Positions 16,846 to 25,074 of a stretch of DNA of 64,000 nucleotides are shown here, in pieces (the first letter of the stretch is position 1; each line of letters starts with the position of its first letter). The stretch covers positions 62,001 to 126,000 of the forward strand of contig NZ_JALDAX010000016.1 in NCBI RefSeq assembly GCF_022698145.1, given 5' to 3'. The translations under genes and the position numbers were made by a program. The DNA comes from Streptomyces spinosisporus (GTDB taxonomy: Bacteria; Actinomycetota; Actinomycetes; Streptomycetales; Streptomycetaceae). Below the pieces are notes generated by a model, which made no database searches, was not told the origin of the DNA, and saw only the letters and a program-made list of their open reading frames with translations.

Positions 16846-17604
16846 ATGACCACGAAGGCCCAGAAGAGCGACGACGGCAAAGTATCCGGTCGGTTTCTGC
16901 TGAAGCTGTCCGGTGAGGCCTTCTCCGGCGGCGGGGGCCTGGGTGTGGACCCCGATGTGGTGCACAAGATCGCCCGCGAGATCGCGGCGGTCGTGCGCGA
17001 CGGGGCGCAGATCGCGGTCGTCATCGGCGGCGGCAACTTCTTCCGCGGCGCGGAACTGCAGCAGCGCGGCATGGACCGGGCCCGCTCGGACTACATGGGC
17101 ATGCTCGGCACCGTGATGAACTGCCTCGCCCTCCAGGACTTCCTGGAGAAGGAGGGCATCCAGTCCCGGGTGCAGACCGCCATCACGATGGGCCAGGTCG
17201 CCGAGCCGTACATTCCGCTGCGCGCCGTACGGCACCTGGAGAAGGGCCGCGTGGTCATCTTCGGCGCGGGCATGGGCATGCCGTACTTCTCCACCGACAC
17301 CACGGCCGCGCAGCGCGCCCTGGAGATCGACGCCGAGGCGCTGCTGATGGGCAAGAACGGCGTGGACGGGGTCTACGACTCCGACCCCAAGCGCAACCCG
17401 GACGCGGTCAAGTTCGACGCCCTCGGCTACGGCGAGGTCATCACCCGCGACCTCAAGGTCGCCGACGCCACCGCCATCACGCTGTGCCGCGACAACAAGC
17501 TCCCCATCCTTGTCTTCGAGCTTCTGACGGAGGGCAATATCGCCCGCGCCGTCAATGGTGAGAAGATCGGCACGCTTGTGGGTGAGCAGGGCAGCCGGGA
17601 CTGA
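16846..17604 (+). CDS. pyrH: UMP kinase
   Basis: The 252-residue bacterial UMP kinase (amino-acid-kinase fold) phosphorylates UMP to UDP in pyrimidine synthesis. Motifs visible are FLLKLSGEAFSG (phosphate loop), VIGGGNFFRGAEL and TTAAQRALEIDAEALLMGKNGVDGVYDSDP. The ATG at 16846 follows AGAGGCGGG and gives the known N-terminal region. The pyrH-frr order is the bacterial standard. Confidence 0.96.
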   Translation: MTTKAQKSDDGKVSGRFLLKLSGEAFSGGGGLGVDPDVVHKIAREIAAVVRDGAQIAVVIGGGNFFRGAELQQRGMDRARSDYMGMLGTVMNCLALQDFLEKEGIQSRVQTAITMGQVAEPYIPLRAVRHLEKGRVVIFGAGMGMPYFSTDTTAAQRALEIDAEALLMGKNGVDGVYDSDPKRNPDAVKFDALGYGEVITRDLKVADATAITLCRDNKLPILVFELLTEGNIARAVNGEKIGTLVGEQGSRD

Positions 17605-17749
17605 CAGGCAACACCGACGGACCCTGACCGGGGGATGGACAATGTCCCGCAGGTCGGGAACCGTGCAGGAAGAAGACGCGACGCAGCCGGCCGCCGCCCC
17701 CACCAAGGAACCGCAGCCGGGCCTTACTCAAGACACGCAGGAGCAAGTG

Positions 17750-18307
17750 GTGATCGAAGAGACCCTCCTCGAGGCCGAGGAGAAGATGGAGAAGGCCGTC
17801 GTGGTCGCCAAGGAGGACTTCGCCGCGATCCGTACCGGTCGTGCGCACCCGGCGATGTTCAACAAGATCGTGGCCGACTACTACGGTGCGCCGACGCCGA
17901 TCAACCAGCTGGCCTCGTTCTCCGTGCCGGAGCCGCGCATGGCGGTCGTGACCCCGTTCGACAAGAGCGCGCTGCGCAACATCGAGCAGGCGATCCGCGA
18001 CTCCGACCTGGGCGTCAACCCGAGCAACGACGGCAACATCATCCGAGTGGTGTTCCCGGAGCTCACCGAGGAGCGTCGCCGGGACTACATCAAGGTCGCC
18101 AAGGGCAAGGCCGAGGACGCGCGCGTGTCGATCCGCTCCGTGCGCCGCAAGGCCAAGGACGCGATCGACAAGCTCATCAAGGACGGCGAGACGGGCGAGG
18201 ACGAGGGCCGCCGTGCCGAGAAGGAACTCGACGACACCACGCACAAGTACGTTGCCCAGGTGGACGAGCTCCTGAAGCACAAGGAAGCGGAGCTGCTCGA
18301 GGTCTGA
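17750..18307 (+). CDS. frr: Ribosome recycling factor
   Basis: The 185-residue RRF splits post-termination ribosomes with EF-G. Recognisable parts are FAAIRTGRAHPAMFNKI, the hinge sequence YYGAPTPINQLASFSVPEPR, and the C-terminal helix (RRKAKDAIDKLIKDGE). I use the GTG at 17750, preceded by AGGAG, because it gives the family length. An in-frame ATG at 17642 would add 36 low-complexity residues. It overlaps cdsA by one base (TGATG). Confidence 0.94.
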   Translation: MIEETLLEAEEKMEKAVVVAKEDFAAIRTGRAHPAMFNKIVADYYGAPTPINQLASFSVPEPRMAVVTPFDKSALRNIEQAIRDSDLGVNPSNDGNIIRVVFPELTEERRRDYIKVAKGKAEDARVSIRSVRRKAKDAIDKLIKDGETGEDEGRRAEKELDDTTHKYVAQVDELLKHKEAELLEV

Positions 18308-19443
18308 TGAACGAATCTTCCTGGGGAGCGCCGCCGCACACCGGACCGCAGGCCGGGTACTGGGGGCCGACGGACCAGGGACCTGTCCAGGGGGCTGCCC
18401 CGGCGGGTCCCGCGTACGATGCGCCCAAGGCGCAGCACACTCGCCCCATGCCCATCGTGCCCGAGGGACCCGCGTACGGCGGTGACCAGGATGACGACCG
18501 GGGGGCTGCTCGGCTGAGTGGCCCCTTGTTCCGCGACGAGACGCCGCAGGCGCCGCCCCCCGGGGCGGTGCAGCAGAATCCGGAGCCCATGCCCGACGCC
18601 CCGCAGCCGGCGCCCCCGCCGCAGAAGAAGAGCGCGGGGCGCGACCTGGGTGCGGCCATAGGGGTCGGCGTCGGGCTCGGCGTGGTGATCATCGCGTCCC
18701 TGTTCGTCGTCAAGGCCGTCTTCGTCGGCGTGATCGCCGTCGCCGTGGTCGTGGGCCTGTGGGAGCTGACCAGCCGGCTCCAGGAGCGTAAGGGCATCAA
18801 GGCGCCACTGGTCCCGCTGGCGCTCGGTGGCGCCGCGATGGTCGTCGCGGGGTACGTCCGGGGCGCCGAGGGCGCCTGGGTCGCCATGGCGCTCACGGCG
18901 CTGGCCGTGCTCGTATGGCGCATGACGGAGCCGCCGGAGGGCTACCTCAAGGACGTCACGGCAGGCGTCTTCGCGGCGTTCTACGTACCGTTCCTGGCCA
19001 CCTTCGTGGCGCTCATGCTGACCGCCGACGACGGCCCGTGGCGGGTGCTGACCTTCCTGCTCCTGACGGTGGTCAGCGACACGGGCGCGTACGCCGTCGG
19101 CTGGCGCTTCGGCAAGCACAAGCTGGCTCCGCGCATCAGCCCCGGCAAGACCCGGGAAGGACTGGTCGGCGCGGTCAGCTTCGCGATGGTCGCGGGCGCG
19201 CTGTGCATGCAGTTCCTGATCGACGACGGCGCCTGGTGGCAGGGTCTGGTTCTCGGCCTCGCGGTCGCGGGCAGCGCCACGCTGGGCGATCTCGGCGAGT
19301 CGATGATCAAGCGGGACCTGGGCATCAAGGACATGGGCACGCTGCTGCCCGGCCACGGCGGCATCATGGACCGGCTGGACTCGCTGCTGCCGACGGCGCC
19401 GGTGGTGTGGCTGCTGCTGGTCCTGTTCGTGGGGTCCGGCTGA
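18307..19443 (+). CDS. cdsA: Phosphatidate cytidylyltransferase
   Basis: The 378-residue membrane enzyme makes CDP-diacylglycerol for phospholipid synthesis. About 115 N-terminal residues are Pro/Gln-rich and cytoplasmic. Several membrane segments follow, and the CDP-alcohol synthase signature is near the C-terminus (SATLGDLGESMIKRDLGIKDMGTLLPGHGGIMDRLDSLL). It is translationally coupled to frr by TGATG. The long N-terminal extension is common in Streptomyces and absent in E. coli CdsA. Confidence 0.94.
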   Translation: MNESSWGAPPHTGPQAGYWGPTDQGPVQGAAPAGPAYDAPKAQHTRPMPIVPEGPAYGGDQDDDRGAARLSGPLFRDETPQAPPPGAVQQNPEPMPDAPQPAPPPQKKSAGRDLGAAIGVGVGLGVVIIASLFVVKAVFVGVIAVAVVVGLWELTSRLQERKGIKAPLVPLALGGAAMVVAGYVRGAEGAWVAMALTALAVLVWRMTEPPEGYLKDVTAGVFAAFYVPFLATFVALMLTADDGPWRVLTFLLLTVVSDTGAYAVGWRFGKHKLAPRISPGKTREGLVGAVSFAMVAGALCMQFLIDDGAWWQGLVLGLAVAGSATLGDLGESMIKRDLGIKDMGTLLPGHGGIMDRLDSLLPTAPVVWLLLVLFVGSG

Positions 19444-19535
19444 CGACACGGGTGGTCCCACTCCGGCGATGGCGGCGCCGTCGGCCGAGTGGGACGATTC
19501 CGGTGTAAGCGGGGTCGTTTCGAAAGGAGGGCGTC

Positions 19536-19994
19536 ATGTCCGCCTTCCACGGAGAGATCGATGTCGACCGTGCCCCACAGGACGTCTGGTCGTACGTCGT
19601 CGATCCCTCGCATCTGCCGGAGTGGCAGCTGAGCGCGGTCTCCGCTGAGCAGCTCGACGAAGATCCGCCGCACCCCGGCTCCCGGGTCCGCGTCATGCGC
19701 CGGGTCGGGAACCGCGAGATGCCGATGACCATGGAGTTCACCGAGTACGACCCACCGCACAGCTGGAGTCTGCGCGGCATCGACGGCCCGGTCAGGGGGT
19801 ACTTCCACGGAGCGGTAGAGCCGCTCGACGACGGCCGCCGCACCCGCGTGACCCTGGACCTCGACTTCGAGGGCCACGGCATCGGCAAACTCCTGGTACC
19901 GCTTGTCGTACGCCCCCAGGTGCGGAAGGAACTGCCTCGGAACGAGCAGTTGCTCAAGGAGAGGCTGCAGATTCACGGCAAGCTCCGGGCCTGA
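19536..19994 (+). CDS. SRPBCC family protein
   Basis: The 152-residue protein is a START/Bet v1-like fold of the polyketide cyclase/dehydrase type: FHGEIDVDRAPQDVWSYVVDPSHLPEWQ at the start, then alternating beta strands. The family binds hydrophobic ligands, and no specific substrate can be named. A strong site GAAAGGAGGG precedes the ATG. It ends immediately before a bidirectional stem-loop terminator. Confidence 0.82.
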   Translation: MSAFHGEIDVDRAPQDVWSYVVDPSHLPEWQLSAVSAEQLDEDPPHPGSRVRVMRRVGNREMPMTMEFTEYDPPHSWSLRGIDGPVRGYFHGAVEPLDDGRRTRVTLDLDFEGHGIGKLLVPLVVRPQVRKELPRNEQLLKERLQIHGKLRA

Positions 19995-20022
19995 CGAAGG
20001 CCCGCGCGGTGGCGGGCCTTCG
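19995..20022. terminator. Bidirectional terminator
   Basis: A perfect 11-bp stem, CGAAGGCCCGC (19995-20005) with GCGGGCCTTCG (20012-20022) and loop GCGGTG, starts right after the SRPBCC stop codon. It lies 10 bases from the end of the convergent gene, so it can serve both. Confidence 0.75.
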
Positions 20023-20031
20023 AGGCTTCGG

Positions 20032-20697
20032 TCACTTCACGTCGGCGCGCAGCGAGTCGCCGAGCAGGCCGTCCGTGTAGGTCACGTACTTGGGCGTGAA
20101 GGTGCCCTTGCCCGTGATGGTGCCGGTGATGTTCTCGCCGGGCGCCAGGTCCACGGTGTCGATCTGCTTCTCGTCGACGCCGAGTTCGGCGGTGTGCTTG
20201 GTGCCGCCCGTGTCGGTGACGGTGAAGTACAGGGGGTTCACGTCGACCTTGTCGTCGCTGTTGTTCGTGACGGTGACCAGGACGCTGGTGTAATTGCGGT
20301 CCTGGGCCAGAATGCTCTTCGAGAAGCCGGTCTTCTTGGCCGTGACCTTGACCGGGGCCGGGGCGGGCTTCGGGTCCTCCTCGTTCTTCTTCTCGTCGTC
20401 GGCGGCCTCCTTGTCGTCCTTCGGCGCGGAGGCCGCGGGCGTGTCGCTGGAGCTGCTTGACGCGGAGTCGCTGTCTCCGCCACCTCCGGCGACGGCGGCG
20501 ATGATGCCGATCAGGACGAACAGGGCGACGATCCCGAGGCACCCGAGGCCGACGATCTTCCCGGTGCTGCGCTTCTTCGGCGGCTGGGGCTGCGGGAACG
20601 GGGGCTGTCCGTACGGCTGCTGGCCGTAGGGCTGCTGTCCGGGCTGCTGCGGGTAGCCGTATCCGGGCTGCTGCTGCGGGTACTGCGGGTTACTCAT
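20032..20697 (-). CDS. DUF4352-type exported or membrane-anchored protein
   Basis: The 221-residue protein has an N-terminal Pro/Gln/Tyr-rich cytoplasmic region (about 40 residues with repeated QPYGQ). One membrane segment follows (GKIVGLGCLGIVALFVLIGIIAAVAGG), then a Ser/Asp/Lys-rich linker and a C-terminal beta-sandwich of the DUF4352 type (SVLVTVTNNSDDKVDVNPLYFTV). DUF4352 domains are extracytoplasmic and are related in fold to Mpr/TEF-like immunoglobulin proteins. Its function is unknown. Confidence 0.8.
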   Translation of the reverse strand: MSNPQYPQQQPGYGYPQQPGQQPYGQQPYGQPPFPQPQPPKKRSTGKIVGLGCLGIVALFVLIGIIAAVAGGGGDSDSASSSSSDTPAASAPKDDKEAADDEKKNEEDPKPAPAPVKVTAKKTGFSKSILAQDRNYTSVLVTVTNNSDDKVDVNPLYFTVTDTGGTKHTAELGVDEKQIDTVDLAPGENITGTITGKGTFTPKYVTYTDGLLGDSLRADVK

Positions 20698-20841
20698 GGT
20701 CTCCCCTGGACGTGCTGTGGTGAATGCGAAGTGTGCGACTTGTGGATGCCATGTGTGGTTGCCTCACATCGGCTGGATTCACCCAATCGTGATGAACGGT
20801 GTGGTGGCGGCGTCGTTGAGGACCGAGATGTGGCCGGCGCC

Positions 20842-21036
20842 GACGATGATCTGGCCTACGTCTCACCGTGGGGCTTCGACCCCCGGCAGATCGCCGTACC
20901 CGTCCTCCTGCTCCACGGCGACATGGACCGCGTCGTACCCAGGCGCCTGGCGTGGAGGTGGGGCAGGCTGCGATCTCGGAGCCGTGCGGGGGCGAGGTTC
21001 CTCGGACCGGACGGTCACACCTTGATCGTGACGACC
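20842..21036 (+). pseudogene. Remnant of an alpha/beta hydrolase C-terminus
   Basis: The frame encodes DDDLAYVSPWGFDPRQIAVPVLLLHGDMDRVVP, the strand-loop-Asp region of alpha/beta hydrolases. About 25 residues later comes GPDGH, resembling the catalytic-histidine loop. The upstream two thirds of such an enzyme (nucleophile elbow GxSxG) are missing and the sequence between the motifs is degenerate. No start codon with a ribosome binding site serves it. I read it as a decayed fragment beside the mobile element. Confidence 0.55.
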
Positions 21037-21071
21037 CTCGTCAGCCGATCCTCACCGTGCCGCACCACTAC

Positions 21072-21662
21072 TCACGGTTCACGATCGCTGTTCTCCGACC
21101 GCGCTCCCCGCCACCTGGACGTGCCACCCGCCGCGGGTGCAGGCGATTCCAGAACTGTGCGGGCGTCGCGCACGAAGTCCCGGTAAGCGAGCTGAGTCTT
21201 TCCCCGGCTGTCCTGCAGTTGGGTGCTCACTTCCGTCGTATCGTCCCCGGCTGTCTGCGCATCGCGCCACGCCAGAAGGAGTCGACGAACGTCTTGGAAG
21301 AGGATGGCGATCCGGCCGGCGCTCTGCGAAGCGAAGTGTGGCCCGGCCACCGCGACTCGAACGCGGGCACTGCCGAAATCCTCGATCGCATCCTTGAGGT
21401 TCACCGCGAGCTCCTCAAGCCCTTCGGTGCGCCGGACCTGCAGCGCGTCCTCCATGGCTGTGGCGGCTCCCGCGAAACGATCGTAAGCAACCAGGAAGTC
21501 CTCGTAAGCGCGCTGACGCTGCTGGCGCAGCCATTGCCCGTGCTCGACGCGTTCTTGATCTTTTGCCTGGTGCCGTGTCGCCAGATAGGTGACGCAGGCG
21601 GTGCCCAACGTGCCCACCACGCCGACACCGGCTCCGAGGACTGCAGCCAGGCCTTGATCCAC
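21072..21662 (-). CDS. Hypothetical membrane-anchored protein
   Basis: The protein of about 196 residues has one N-terminal membrane segment (LAAVLGAGVGVVGTLGTACVTYLA). A long charged, largely helical region follows (RHQAKDQERVEHGQWLRQQRQRAYEDFLVAYDRF ...). This layout is frequent among unassigned Streptomyces proteins. The start is uncertain: GTG 21662 is used, GTG 21695 is possible, and the frame stays open up into the attachment-site repeat. It may be cargo of an earlier element, since the DNA next to it resembles the right end of the present one. Confidence 0.6.
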   Translation of the reverse strand: MDQGLAAVLGAGVGVVGTLGTACVTYLATRHQAKDQERVEHGQWLRQQRQRAYEDFLVAYDRFAGAATAMEDALQVRRTEGLEELAVNLKDAIEDFGSARVRVAVAGPHFASQSAGRIAILFQDVRRLLLAWRDAQTAGDDTTEVSTQLQDSRGKTQLAYRDFVRDARTVLESPAPAAGGTSRWRGARSENSDREP

Positions 21663-21752
21663 GGTGACATGCTGCCGGACGGCTCCCAGCTGCACAACTG
21701 CCCAGCCCTGTGCAGCAGTTGCATTGCAGCGGCGAGGTACTGCTCCACCGTC

Positions 21753-21878
21753 GGGCCGTCCGAGATCGCTCAGCCGCGACAGACGGCGACCACCAGTGAC
21801 AGGCGTCCCATCCCGCCGCCCCAGGTCACCCCACTCGATCTGCGACACTGGTACAGCCATGCCAAATCCCGGAGAACT
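21753..21878 (+). repeat. Left copy of 126-bp imperfect direct repeat, including attL core
   Basis: This block aligns without gaps to 32849-32974; by hand I count 106 of 126 identical positions. The last 44 bases (21835-21878) are the attachment core, differing at one base only. The core contains ATGCCAAATCCCGGAGAACT, a copy of the rlmN start region with AAT in place of AAG. In this copy the frame runs out after 13 codons. Confidence 0.85.
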
Positions 21879-21900
21879 GGCAGCAGTTGGGCAGCAATAA

Positions 21901-21935
21901 GCCCCCTACCAGCGCGTTAGGCGCGGATAGGGGGC
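21901..21935 (-). terminator. Terminator of the integrase operon
   Basis: GCCCCCTA (21901-21908) pairs with TAGGGGGC (21928-21935), with a small GCGC/GCGC stem in the loop. Read on the minus strand, it follows the integrase stop and is succeeded by TTATT, giving a weak U-tract. It lies between int and attL. Confidence 0.6.
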
Positions 21936-21945
21936 CTGGTGTGGG

Positions 21946-23208
21946 TCACTGGGCCGTCTCTGGGCCGTCCGGCTCAGGAGGGCCGGGCAATAGCACCCGG
22001 TCCACGGCTTTCCTCGTACGCTCCTGACTCGACGGCATCAGATGGGCGTACACCCGGAGCGTCAGCCCGGGGTCGGAGTGCCCCAGGTACTCGCTCACGG
22101 CCTTGATGCTCTCCCCGGCGTCCAGCAGGACCGACGCGTAGAAGTGCCTCAGGGCATGCATGCCGTGTTCTCGGGCCGACTCGTACTTGCCGTCTTCGTC
22201 CGCTTCCGCGATCAGTCCGGCCGCCGCGAGCGCGGGCTTCCACTCCTGGATGTTGAAGTTGCTGCGCCAGACGAGCCCGCTCGCGGTGTTCGTGAACAGC
22301 AGGCGGGCCGACACCTTCGGGCCGTCCGGCTTGCGCCACGGCAAGGTGATCTCAAGCGGCTTGTACGCGTCCATGTGGGTGCGAAGGGCTTGAGCCACCG
22401 ATGAGGGCAGTGGCACGTCCCTTTCCTTGTTGCACTTGGGTGGGGCGAACACGGCCTTCCCTCTGATGAGCTTCACCTGGCGGACGACGCGCACGGTGCC
22501 GCCCTCGAAGTCGACCGCGTCCTCAGCGAGACCGACGATCTCACCCTGCCGCAGCCCGCATCCTGCCCCCATGTCGACCATGGACCGATACCGCTCGGGG
22601 AGCGCGGCACGGACAGCCTGAACCTGAGCGGGCGACCAGGGCACAACCCGGCGTGGCTGAGACGCCGGCGGGCGGACCGACTTTGCGGAGCACGGGTTCC
22701 GTGGCAACAGCCCGTCGTCAACGGCGGCGCTGAGTACGGCTCGTACGTCGCCGTAGATGTTCCGCGCGTACCCACCGCTCACGGCAGGGTCCCGCTCCAG
22801 CGCACCCACCAGGCCGCGGATGTGCTCTGGACGAAATGAGTCCAGGGGCCGCGAGCCGATCAATCGGAACGCGTGTAGGCGGAGCCTCTGTTCGACCACA
22901 ACTTGACTGGCGGGGTCGATGCCGTGCGTCTTGAGCCACTTCTCGGCGTAGCTCTTGAAGGTGATTCGAGCGGCCCGGGGGTCGATGTACTGACCGCGCG
23001 ACATGTCCGACGCGATGTCGATAAGCCATTGTTCCGCGAGACGCTTCTGTCGGTCCGGGAAGCTCTTCGACTTCTCCGTGCCGTCGGGGCCGATGTATCG
23101 GGCCCGGTAGCGCAGGCCCGTGCCGTGGCGCTCTGTCTTGACCCTGACTGGCTTGCCGTCCGGGCCGGACTCGGTCCTGTACCAGCGGTCTTGGATGTGT
23201 CCGGCCAT
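21946..23208 (-). CDS. int: Tyrosine recombinase (integrase)
   Basis: The 420-residue integrase catalyses integration and excision of the element. It has an N-terminal arm-type DNA-binding part and a SAM-like core-binding domain (ITFKSYAEKWL ... HIRGLVGAL). The catalytic domain has the first Arg in GCGLRQGEIVGL, HxxR in HALRHFYASVLLDAG, LGHSDPGLTLRVYAHL, and the nucleophile Tyr in the last motif. The ATG overlaps the xis stop by one base (TGATG). The 3' end contains a duplicated CTGGGCCGTC motif that also occurs at the other end of the element. Confidence 0.95.
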   Translation of the reverse strand: MAGHIQDRWYRTESGPDGKPVRVKTERHGTGLRYRARYIGPDGTEKSKSFPDRQKRLAEQWLIDIASDMSRGQYIDPRAARITFKSYAEKWLKTHGIDPASQVVVEQRLRLHAFRLIGSRPLDSFRPEHIRGLVGALERDPAVSGGYARNIYGDVRAVLSAAVDDGLLPRNPCSAKSVRPPASQPRRVVPWSPAQVQAVRAALPERYRSMVDMGAGCGLRQGEIVGLAEDAVDFEGGTVRVVRQVKLIRGKAVFAPPKCNKERDVPLPSSVAQALRTHMDAYKPLEITLPWRKPDGPKVSARLLFTNTASGLVWRSNFNIQEWKPALAAAGLIAEADEDGKYESAREHGMHALRHFYASVLLDAGESIKAVSEYLGHSDPGLTLRVYAHLMPSSQERTRKAVDRVLLPGPPEPDGPETAQ

Positions 23209-23405
23209 CAGGCGGCCTCCCCAAGTTGGGAGTCCACCCAGGCCCGCACGTCGTTCGGGTCGAAGCGCAGATGACGGCCGACGCGGAAGCCGCGAGGGCC
23301 GGTGTGCTTGCGGCGCCACTGGTAGACCGTTTCGACGCTGGGGAGTTCGAACATCTCCACCAGGTCGTCAGGGGTCAGGAAGCGGTTCGGCAGCTCTGAT
23401 GCCAT
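23208..23405 (-). CDS. xis: Excisionase (MerR-like helix-turn-helix)
   Basis: The 65-residue protein is a winged-helix excisionase: FLTPDDLVEMFELPSVETVYQWRRKHTGPRGFRVGRHLRF, then DVRAWVDSQ. Xis bends DNA at the att sites and directs Int towards excision. It is coupled to int by TGATG and starts 2 bases after the rep stop, so rep-xis-int form one operon, as in pSAM2. Confidence 0.92.
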   Translation of the reverse strand: MASELPNRFLTPDDLVEMFELPSVETVYQWRRKHTGPRGFRVGRHLRFDPNDVRAWVDSQLGEAA

Positions 23406-23407
23406 GG

Positions 23408-24793
23408 TCACCACTCCCTTTCGATGGGCTGCGTGCGCAGTTCCTCGCGGGCGGTTTCGCGGTTGAGCTCGATATGCCGGCGGATGGTGGCGGCGAGGGC
23501 GGATTCGCCGGGGGTGTGGCCGTGTCCGGCGTACTGCCAGTCGGCCAGGACGAGGACGGTGTCCGGCTCGATGCCGTCGAGGCCGAGGGCTTCGCGTTCC
23601 TGGGTGGCGCGGTAGTCGGCGCGGGCCTGGCGCAGGGCGCCAAGGGTGGTCGAGTAGCGGCGGGACTTGGAGGAGAAGTGGCCGCGGAAGCCGAGCATGT
23701 GCGCCCAGGCCCACAGCCGCCGGTCCGGGTACAGCGGGTCGAGGTCGCGACAGGCGGTGATCAGGCGGCGGGCGTGGTCGGGGACGCCGTGGCGGTCGAG
23801 TTCGGCGAGTTCGCCGATCCGGCGGTCGAGGGTGCCGGTGTTCTCGGCGGCCTTGGTGGCGTACTTGGCGACGTAGGAGGCGACGGCCTGTTCGGTGAGG
23901 TCGGAGCCGTCTCCGAAGGCCTTGACGGGGCGGACGTCGAGCTGTTTGCCCCAGCGGAAGGTGCGGGCCGGTTGGTCGCCCGCGGCAGGGACGCTGACGC
24001 TGGTGTACGGGTGCTTGGCGGCGGCGCGGATGGCCGCGGTGAGCAGGGTGGTGCTGGCCCAGGCGGGCGGCGGCGAGTCGGGGCCGTCCGGGCCGTCGAG
24101 GCGGATCACGGCGTGGAAGTGGACGGCGCCGCGCTTTTGGAACTCGGCGACCTTGCCGTAGGAGACCCGGCAGAGTTCTTTCAGTTCGCGTTGGGTGAGT
24201 CCGGCGCGCTTGGCGATCTCGCGGCGGAGCCGGTTGGTGAAGCGCACCCACAGCTCGCCCGCGTGGTTGTTGAACAGCACGGCGCCCGCGTAGTCGTAGG
24301 TCGCCGGGTCGAGGGCGGTGCCGAGGGCGGGATCGTCCTCGCGGTGGCGTGCCCCGCAGCGGCAGGCGGCTCGGTCGGGCCGGTTGTGGACCGGGCCGAA
24401 CGAGGGGGCGGTGAGGGTGGCGAACACCCGGGGGTGGTCGCGGACGGTGGCCGGGATGTCCTTGCCCTGGTCTCCGGCCAATCCGGCGCGCATGAGGTGG
24501 TAGGTGTCTCCGGCGTAGGTCCAGGCGCAGGCTGGGCAGCGGGAGGCGCGGCGGTTGCCGCAGGCGATGCGGAGGCGTCCGCCGGGCTCAGTCTCGGTGC
24601 TGTAGTGGTGCAGCAGTTCGCCGGTGGTCTTGTCCTTGTGCAGGACCCAGCCGGTGAGGTGGATGGGGTCGGCGCAGCCGCCGGTGCGGCGGATCTGGTC
24701 CTGCCAGCGGTCGAAGCGGTCGGACCCGGCCACCCGCAGTGCGTCGCCGAGGGTGATCGGGTCCAGGCCCGCGAAGGTCGCGGTGTCGGTCAT
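23408..24793 (-). CDS. Rolling-circle replication initiator (RepSA type)
   Basis: The 461-residue Rep has paired cysteine motifs in the N-terminal half (CGNRRASRCPAC and CRCGARH). A histidine-hydrophobic-histidine metal motif follows (GAVHFHAVIRL, around residue 240), then a tyrosine motif YVAKYATKAAE downstream, the hallmarks of HUH nucleases. It nicks the double-strand origin of the excised circle and starts replication before transfer. The start ATG overlaps the previous gene by 4 bases. Antisense frames across it are long only because of codon bias. Confidence 0.9.
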   Translation of the reverse strand: MTDTATFAGLDPITLGDALRVAGSDRFDRWQDQIRRTGGCADPIHLTGWVLHKDKTTGELLHHYSTETEPGGRLRIACGNRRASRCPACAWTYAGDTYHLMRAGLAGDQGKDIPATVRDHPRVFATLTAPSFGPVHNRPDRAACRCGARHREDDPALGTALDPATYDYAGAVLFNNHAGELWVRFTNRLRREIAKRAGLTQRELKELCRVSYGKVAEFQKRGAVHFHAVIRLDGPDGPDSPPPAWASTTLLTAAIRAAAKHPYTSVSVPAAGDQPARTFRWGKQLDVRPVKAFGDGSDLTEQAVASYVAKYATKAAENTGTLDRRIGELAELDRHGVPDHARRLITACRDLDPLYPDRRLWAWAHMLGFRGHFSSKSRRYSTTLGALRQARADYRATQEREALGLDGIEPDTVLVLADWQYAGHGHTPGESALAATIRRHIELNRETAREELRTQPIEREW

Positions 24794-24987
24794 GCGCGGC
24801 CCCCGGTGAGCTGGGCGGCGGGGGCGAGGACGGTGCCGTGGCCGTCGCAGACCGGGCAGTCGACGGTGAGTGTGGGCAGGTGCCCGTGGGCGTCGCGGGG
24901 GCCGGACGATATTGCGGCGGAGGCGAAGCCGTCGCAGTTCGGGCAGATCCGCACGCTGATGGGGGTGGCCGGGGTCGGGCCGGTCAT
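24790..24987 (-). CDS. Small zinc-finger-like protein
   Basis: The 65-residue protein has two CxxC pairs (CPNCDG near residue 15 and CPVCDGHG near residue 50). This fits a single zinc-ribbon, reminiscent of DnaJ-type knuckles. It is located directly before rep with a 4-base ATGA overlap, so it is translated together with Rep. Many AICEs carry such a small gene here; no function has been assigned that I know of. Confidence 0.75.
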   Translation of the reverse strand: MTGPTPATPISVRICPNCDGFASAAISSGPRDAHGHLPTLTVDCPVCDGHGTVLAPAAQLTGGRA

Positions 24988-25074
24988 GATGGAGGTTCCT
25001 TCCGGATCGTTGGTTCGGAGTGGGGCGGCGCCCGGGCGGCGGAGACTTGGCGGTTGAGGCCGCCCGGGGGCCGG

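Noticed and set aside
20731..21186. The plus-strand frame here as an intact gene
   Set aside because: Only parts of a hydrolase C-terminus are recognisable, with no suitable start, so it is listed as a pseudogene fragment.
21835..21878. att core as part of a tRNA gene
   Set aside because: The core contains no tRNA-like arms. It matches the start of rlmN instead.
23120..25057. A long plus-strand Gly/Val-rich frame over rep and xis
   Set aside because: It is the mirror of the Rep coding sequence. No ribosome binding site or motif supports it.
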